A stretch of DNA of 64,000 bases from Paenibacillus riograndensis SBR5 (GTDB lineage: Bacteria > Bacillota > Bacilli > Paenibacillales > Paenibacillaceae), in contig NZ_LN831776.1 in NCBI RefSeq assembly GCF_000981585.1, positions 1,689,001 through 1,753,000 on the forward strand, read 5' to 3'. Under the pieces are notes generated by a model. It was given only the letters and a program-made list of their open reading frames with translations, was not told the origin of the DNA and made no database searches. Positions 61,968 through 64,000 of the stretch are shown piece by piece. A program made the translations under genes and the position numbers. How positions within the stretch are numbered: position 1 is the first letter of the stretch; each line of letters starts with the position of its first letter.

Positions 61968-63254
61968 ATGGAGAAAGAGAACAAGTCACATACTGTAATT
62001 TACAAATACGACGAAAACGCCACGGGCATGATCAAGGGCTACGATGCCTATGCACGCCTGGTGGATGGAATTCTGGAGGCCTTGCACACCCGGTATGGCG
62101 TCCGCTACGAGCTGTATGCCAGTGACGATCCAAACAGTGAATACTGGAAGCTGCTGGAGAATGATGTACAGAGCGGACATCCCGGTGTGGAGCATGTGGC
62201 GCGGATTTTTGACCGTCTGGAGGACCGGACGTTTGTGTATGACGATGACAAGGAGCAGCCGGAATACAGCATCCATCTGTCGATCCGCAACAACGTGCTG
62301 GCTTATCCGGAGATGGGTGTGGCTCTGGCCCGGGTTCCTGTATTTCAGGAGAATGGCATCAATTTTCAGGACTATGTGTTTGCCGCCTCCGACGGGCAGC
62401 TGCAGGGGTTTCTGGGCAATGTGCGCAAGCGGCAGCGGGAACAGAATATCAATAAGGTGACGGTGTTCACCGACAGGCGCAATGGTATTTTCCGTGAGGA
62501 TGAGCCGATAACACGTTCGGTTGGACGCGAGGCTGTCGTGCTGGAGGCGGGGATCAAAAAAGAGATTTACCGCTCACTCGACCAATTCTTCGATTCGGAC
62601 CGCAGCTTTTATGTTACCTATGACATTCCCTACAAAAGAGGGATTCTGCTCTACGGTCACCCCGGCAACGGCAAGACCACACTGGTCAAATCCATCGCCG
62701 GGAGTGTGCCTGGTCCGGTGGTCTATTGGCAGATTACCGAATACACGAGCAGTGAATCGGTGAATGAGGTGTTCGAGGCCGCCGCCCGGCTGGCGCCGAT
62801 GGTGCTGGTGATCGAGGACATCGATTCCATGCCGCAGGAGGTCAGATCCTTTTTCCTGAATACGCTGGACGGGGCCACCTCCAAGGAAGGGATTTTCCTA
62901 ATCGGAACGACCAACTATCCGGAGAAAATAGACCCCGGCCTCATGAACCGCGCAGGACGCTTCGACCGGGCTTACGAGATCAAAATGCCGGACGAGGAGC
63001 TGCGGCTGGAGTATCTGAAGCTGCGCGGCTTCACGGCTTTTGCCGGGGAAGAGGGCGTTGCCGCCGCCGCGCGTCTGACGGCGGATTTCTCCCTGACCCA
63101 GCTCGGCGAACTCTACGTCAGCGCCGCGCTCGAATGGCATGAGAACGGCCGGGCCGATGTCGAGGCGCTTGTCCGCGGAATGCGCGGCGAGCTCGACAAA
63201 GGCCGCAAGCGGGAATGGTTGAAGGACGCTTCTTCGACCATTGGATTTTACTGA
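61968..63254 (+). CDS. AAA+ ATPase paired with RtcB
   Basis: A 428-residue protein. The first ~200 residues do not match a domain I can name. The AAA+ module follows: Walker [10 protein letters not shown] (about 231-239), Walker [10 protein letters not shown] (about 279-287), sensor 1 in [12 protein letters not shown] and arginine finger in [12 protein letters not shown]. The module resembles BCS1/CDC48-type remodelling ATPases. The start at 61968 lies 2 bases past the rtcB stop with AAGGGGA within the rtcB end, so the two are translated from one message. A role in remodelling RtcB or its RNA-protein substrate is inference. Confidence 0.88.
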   Translation: MEKENKSHTVIYKYDENATGMIKGYDAYARLVDGILEALHTRYGVRYELYASDDPNSEYWKLLENDVQSGHPGVEHVARIFDRLEDRTFVYDDDKEQPEYSIHLSIRNNVLAYPEMGVALARVPVFQENGINFQDYVFAASDGQLQGFLGNVRKRQREQNINKVTVFTDRRNGIFREDEPITRSVGREAVVLEAGIKKEIYRSLDQFFDSDRSFYVTYDIPYKRGILLYGHPGNGKTTLVKSIAGSVPGPVVYWQITEYTSSESVNEVFEAAARLAPMVLVIEDIDSMPQEVRSFFLNTLDGATSKEGIFLIGTTNYPEKIDPGLMNRAGRFDRAYEIKMPDEELRLEYLKLRGFTAFAGEEGVAAAARLTADFSLTQLGELYVSAALEWHENGRADVEALVRGMRGELDKGRKREWLKDASSTIGFY

Positions 63255-63286
63255 ACGGATAAGACGACTCAATAGAGTATGTATGA

Positions 63287-63309
63287 GGGAGCCGTGAGGC
63301 TCCCTTTTT
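63287..63309 (+). terminator. Terminator of the rtcB operon
   Basis: GGGAGCC-GTGA-GGCTCCC is followed by TTTTT; a perfect GC-rich stem. Confidence 0.9.
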
Positions 63310-63434
63310 CCGGGAAAGCACCAGAGTAATCATCGAAGAGCCACTATTCCTGATCCATACAAATACAGACGCAAACGCAAACGCAAACCAAATTTTTGGC
63401 GGATTCATACGTGGATGGGTTAAGGGGGGAGGGG

Positions 63435-63722
63435 ATGAAGCCAAATTCGCTGGATGAGCTGTACCAGATTTATGTTCAGGACATATACGCCTACTTGCGC
63501 TCCCTCTGCCATGATCATTACCTTGCGGAAGATCTGATGCAGGAAACCTTTTACCGTGCCTATCTGTATCTGGAGAATTGCCGTGAGGACAAGATTAAGC
63601 CCTGGCTGTTCCGTGTTGCGTACAATGCGTTTGTGGATCATACGCGGAAGGCGAAGAGGAGAATCACAGCCGCGTATACTTGCTTCTCCCCCCTGCAAAT
63701 CGTACAATTATCTGAAAATTAG
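63435..63722 (+). pseudogene. ECF sigma factor truncated after region 2
   Basis: A 95-residue reading frame with only sigma region 2: LDELYQIYVQDIYAYLRSLCHDHYLAEDLMQETFYRAYLYLENCREDKIKPWLFRVAYNAFVDHTRKAKRR. ECF sigma factors (usually 160-190 residues) also need region 4 to bind the -35 element; here the frame ends after 22 unrelated residues (ITAAYTCFSPLQIVQLSEN). Only 55 bases separate the stop from the next gene, so region 4 is deleted and not merely shifted in frame. A strong AAGGGGGGAGGGG ribosome site and an intact start remain. It may be dead, or it may still bind core polymerase. Confidence 0.75.
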
Positions 63723-63777
63723 TATTCGCACAGCTGCGGTAGATGTTTGCGATTATGCAGATTAGGAGTTGAAGCAA

Positions 63778-64000
63778 ATGAAGGTAGGAGTGGTATCGGA
63801 TACGCATCTCTCAAGCAGGGCCAAGGGGCTGCCCTCCGTGCTTATGGAAGAATTCAGCAAGGTGGATATGATCCTGCATCTGGGCGATTGGGTATCGCTG
63901 GAAATCTATGATCTGCTGGCAGAGCTTGCCCCAGTAGAAGGGATTGCCGGCAACAACGACGGGGCCGAGATTATCCGGCGGTTTGGGGAACGCAAGATCG
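63778..64000 (+). CDS. YfcE/YsnB-type metallophosphoesterase (3' end outside window)
   Basis: The first 74 codons are visible. The metal-binding motifs of the MPE/YfcE family appear in order: VVSDTHLSSRA (DxH), LHLGDW (GD) and IAGNNDG (GNND in place of GNHD, as in the YfcE group). Family members are Mn2+-dependent phosphodiesterases of unclear physiological substrate. TTAGGAGTTG lies 6-9 bases before ATG 63778. The frame is open to the end of the window. Confidence 0.88.
   Translation, partial: MKVGVVSDTHLSSRAKGLPSVLMEEFSKVDMILHLGDWVSLEIYDLLAELAPVEGIAGNNDGAEIIRRFGERKI

Overview
The window reads as chromosome of a Gram-positive, spore-former-type Firmicute, most likely a Paenibacillus or close relative. 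This rests on the protein families seen together: bacillithiol deacetylase BshB2 with its YojF partner, LuxS, a DdlR-type MocR regulator beside ddl, PatA, a very large SLH-domain surface protein, YqkE, strong AAGGAGG ribosome binding sites and mid-range GC. No rRNA, tRNA or CRISPR array was seen. Most genes are ordinary chromosomal genes. Accessory patches are a short AT-rich pair at 22.6-24.0 kb, an IS1182-bounded islet at 43.7-46.0 kb, and several intergenic repeat fields.

Layout. 1-8.5 kb: 3' end of transketolase, ppnP, a secreted M14 carboxypeptidase, a hydrolase, a beta-hydroxyacid dehydrogenase, pgi, a YigZ protein and a TetR regulator. 8.5-13 kb: YjbQ, divergent from a complete sulfate ABC transporter operon (two permeases, ATPase, binding lipoprotein last). 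13-21.8 kb: an MBL phosphodiesterase; luxS-SDR on the minus strand, divergent from a six-gene methionine operon (metQ, aminotransferase, metN, metI, 2-oxoacid-reductase-like dehydrogenase, mtnN). The sulfate and methionine operons share a TAGGAATAAT element just after their predicted start sites, which suggests common CymR-like sulfur control. 22-29.7 kb: acetyltransferase, DUF5071 protein, methyltransferase, yojF-bshB2, HAD phosphatase, DMT exporter, YdjM-like membrane protein and a lipoate ligase.

30-43.6 kb holds the lower (nucleotide-loop and salvage) half of cobalamin synthesis in two blocks: cobD, cbiZ, cbiB and a CobC-like phosphatase, then cobT-cobU-cobS-cbiP-ynfA. Between them sits a cell-wall block, ddlR-ddl-patA. 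The window contains no corrin-ring genes and I saw no B12 riboswitch. 43.7-52.2 kb: an isolated secreted protein with two CBM21 starch-binding domains between IS1182 remnants, a chemoreceptor, a queuosine-precursor transporter behind a probable preQ1 riboswitch, a Xaa-Pro peptidase and a sugar-dehydrogenase lipoprotein. 52.5-64 kb: a 1755-residue SLH protein, small metabolic genes, rtcB paired with an AAA+ ATPase behind a structured leader, a truncated ECF sigma factor and the 5' end of a YfcE-type phosphodiesterase.

The most unusual sequence is non-coding. There is an 18-unit 38-bp minisatellite (31.2-31.9 kb), six copies of a 51-bp hairpin repeat (28.3-28.6 kb), a degenerate ~50-bp repeat (13.06-13.29 kb) and members of at least two dispersed palindromic intergenic families. 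There are also two probable RNA switches, upstream of the queuosine transporter and of rtcB. The best candidates for undescribed biology are the rtcB leader with its AAA+ partner, the methionine-uptake/transaminase/reductase operon and the IS-bounded CBM21 gene.
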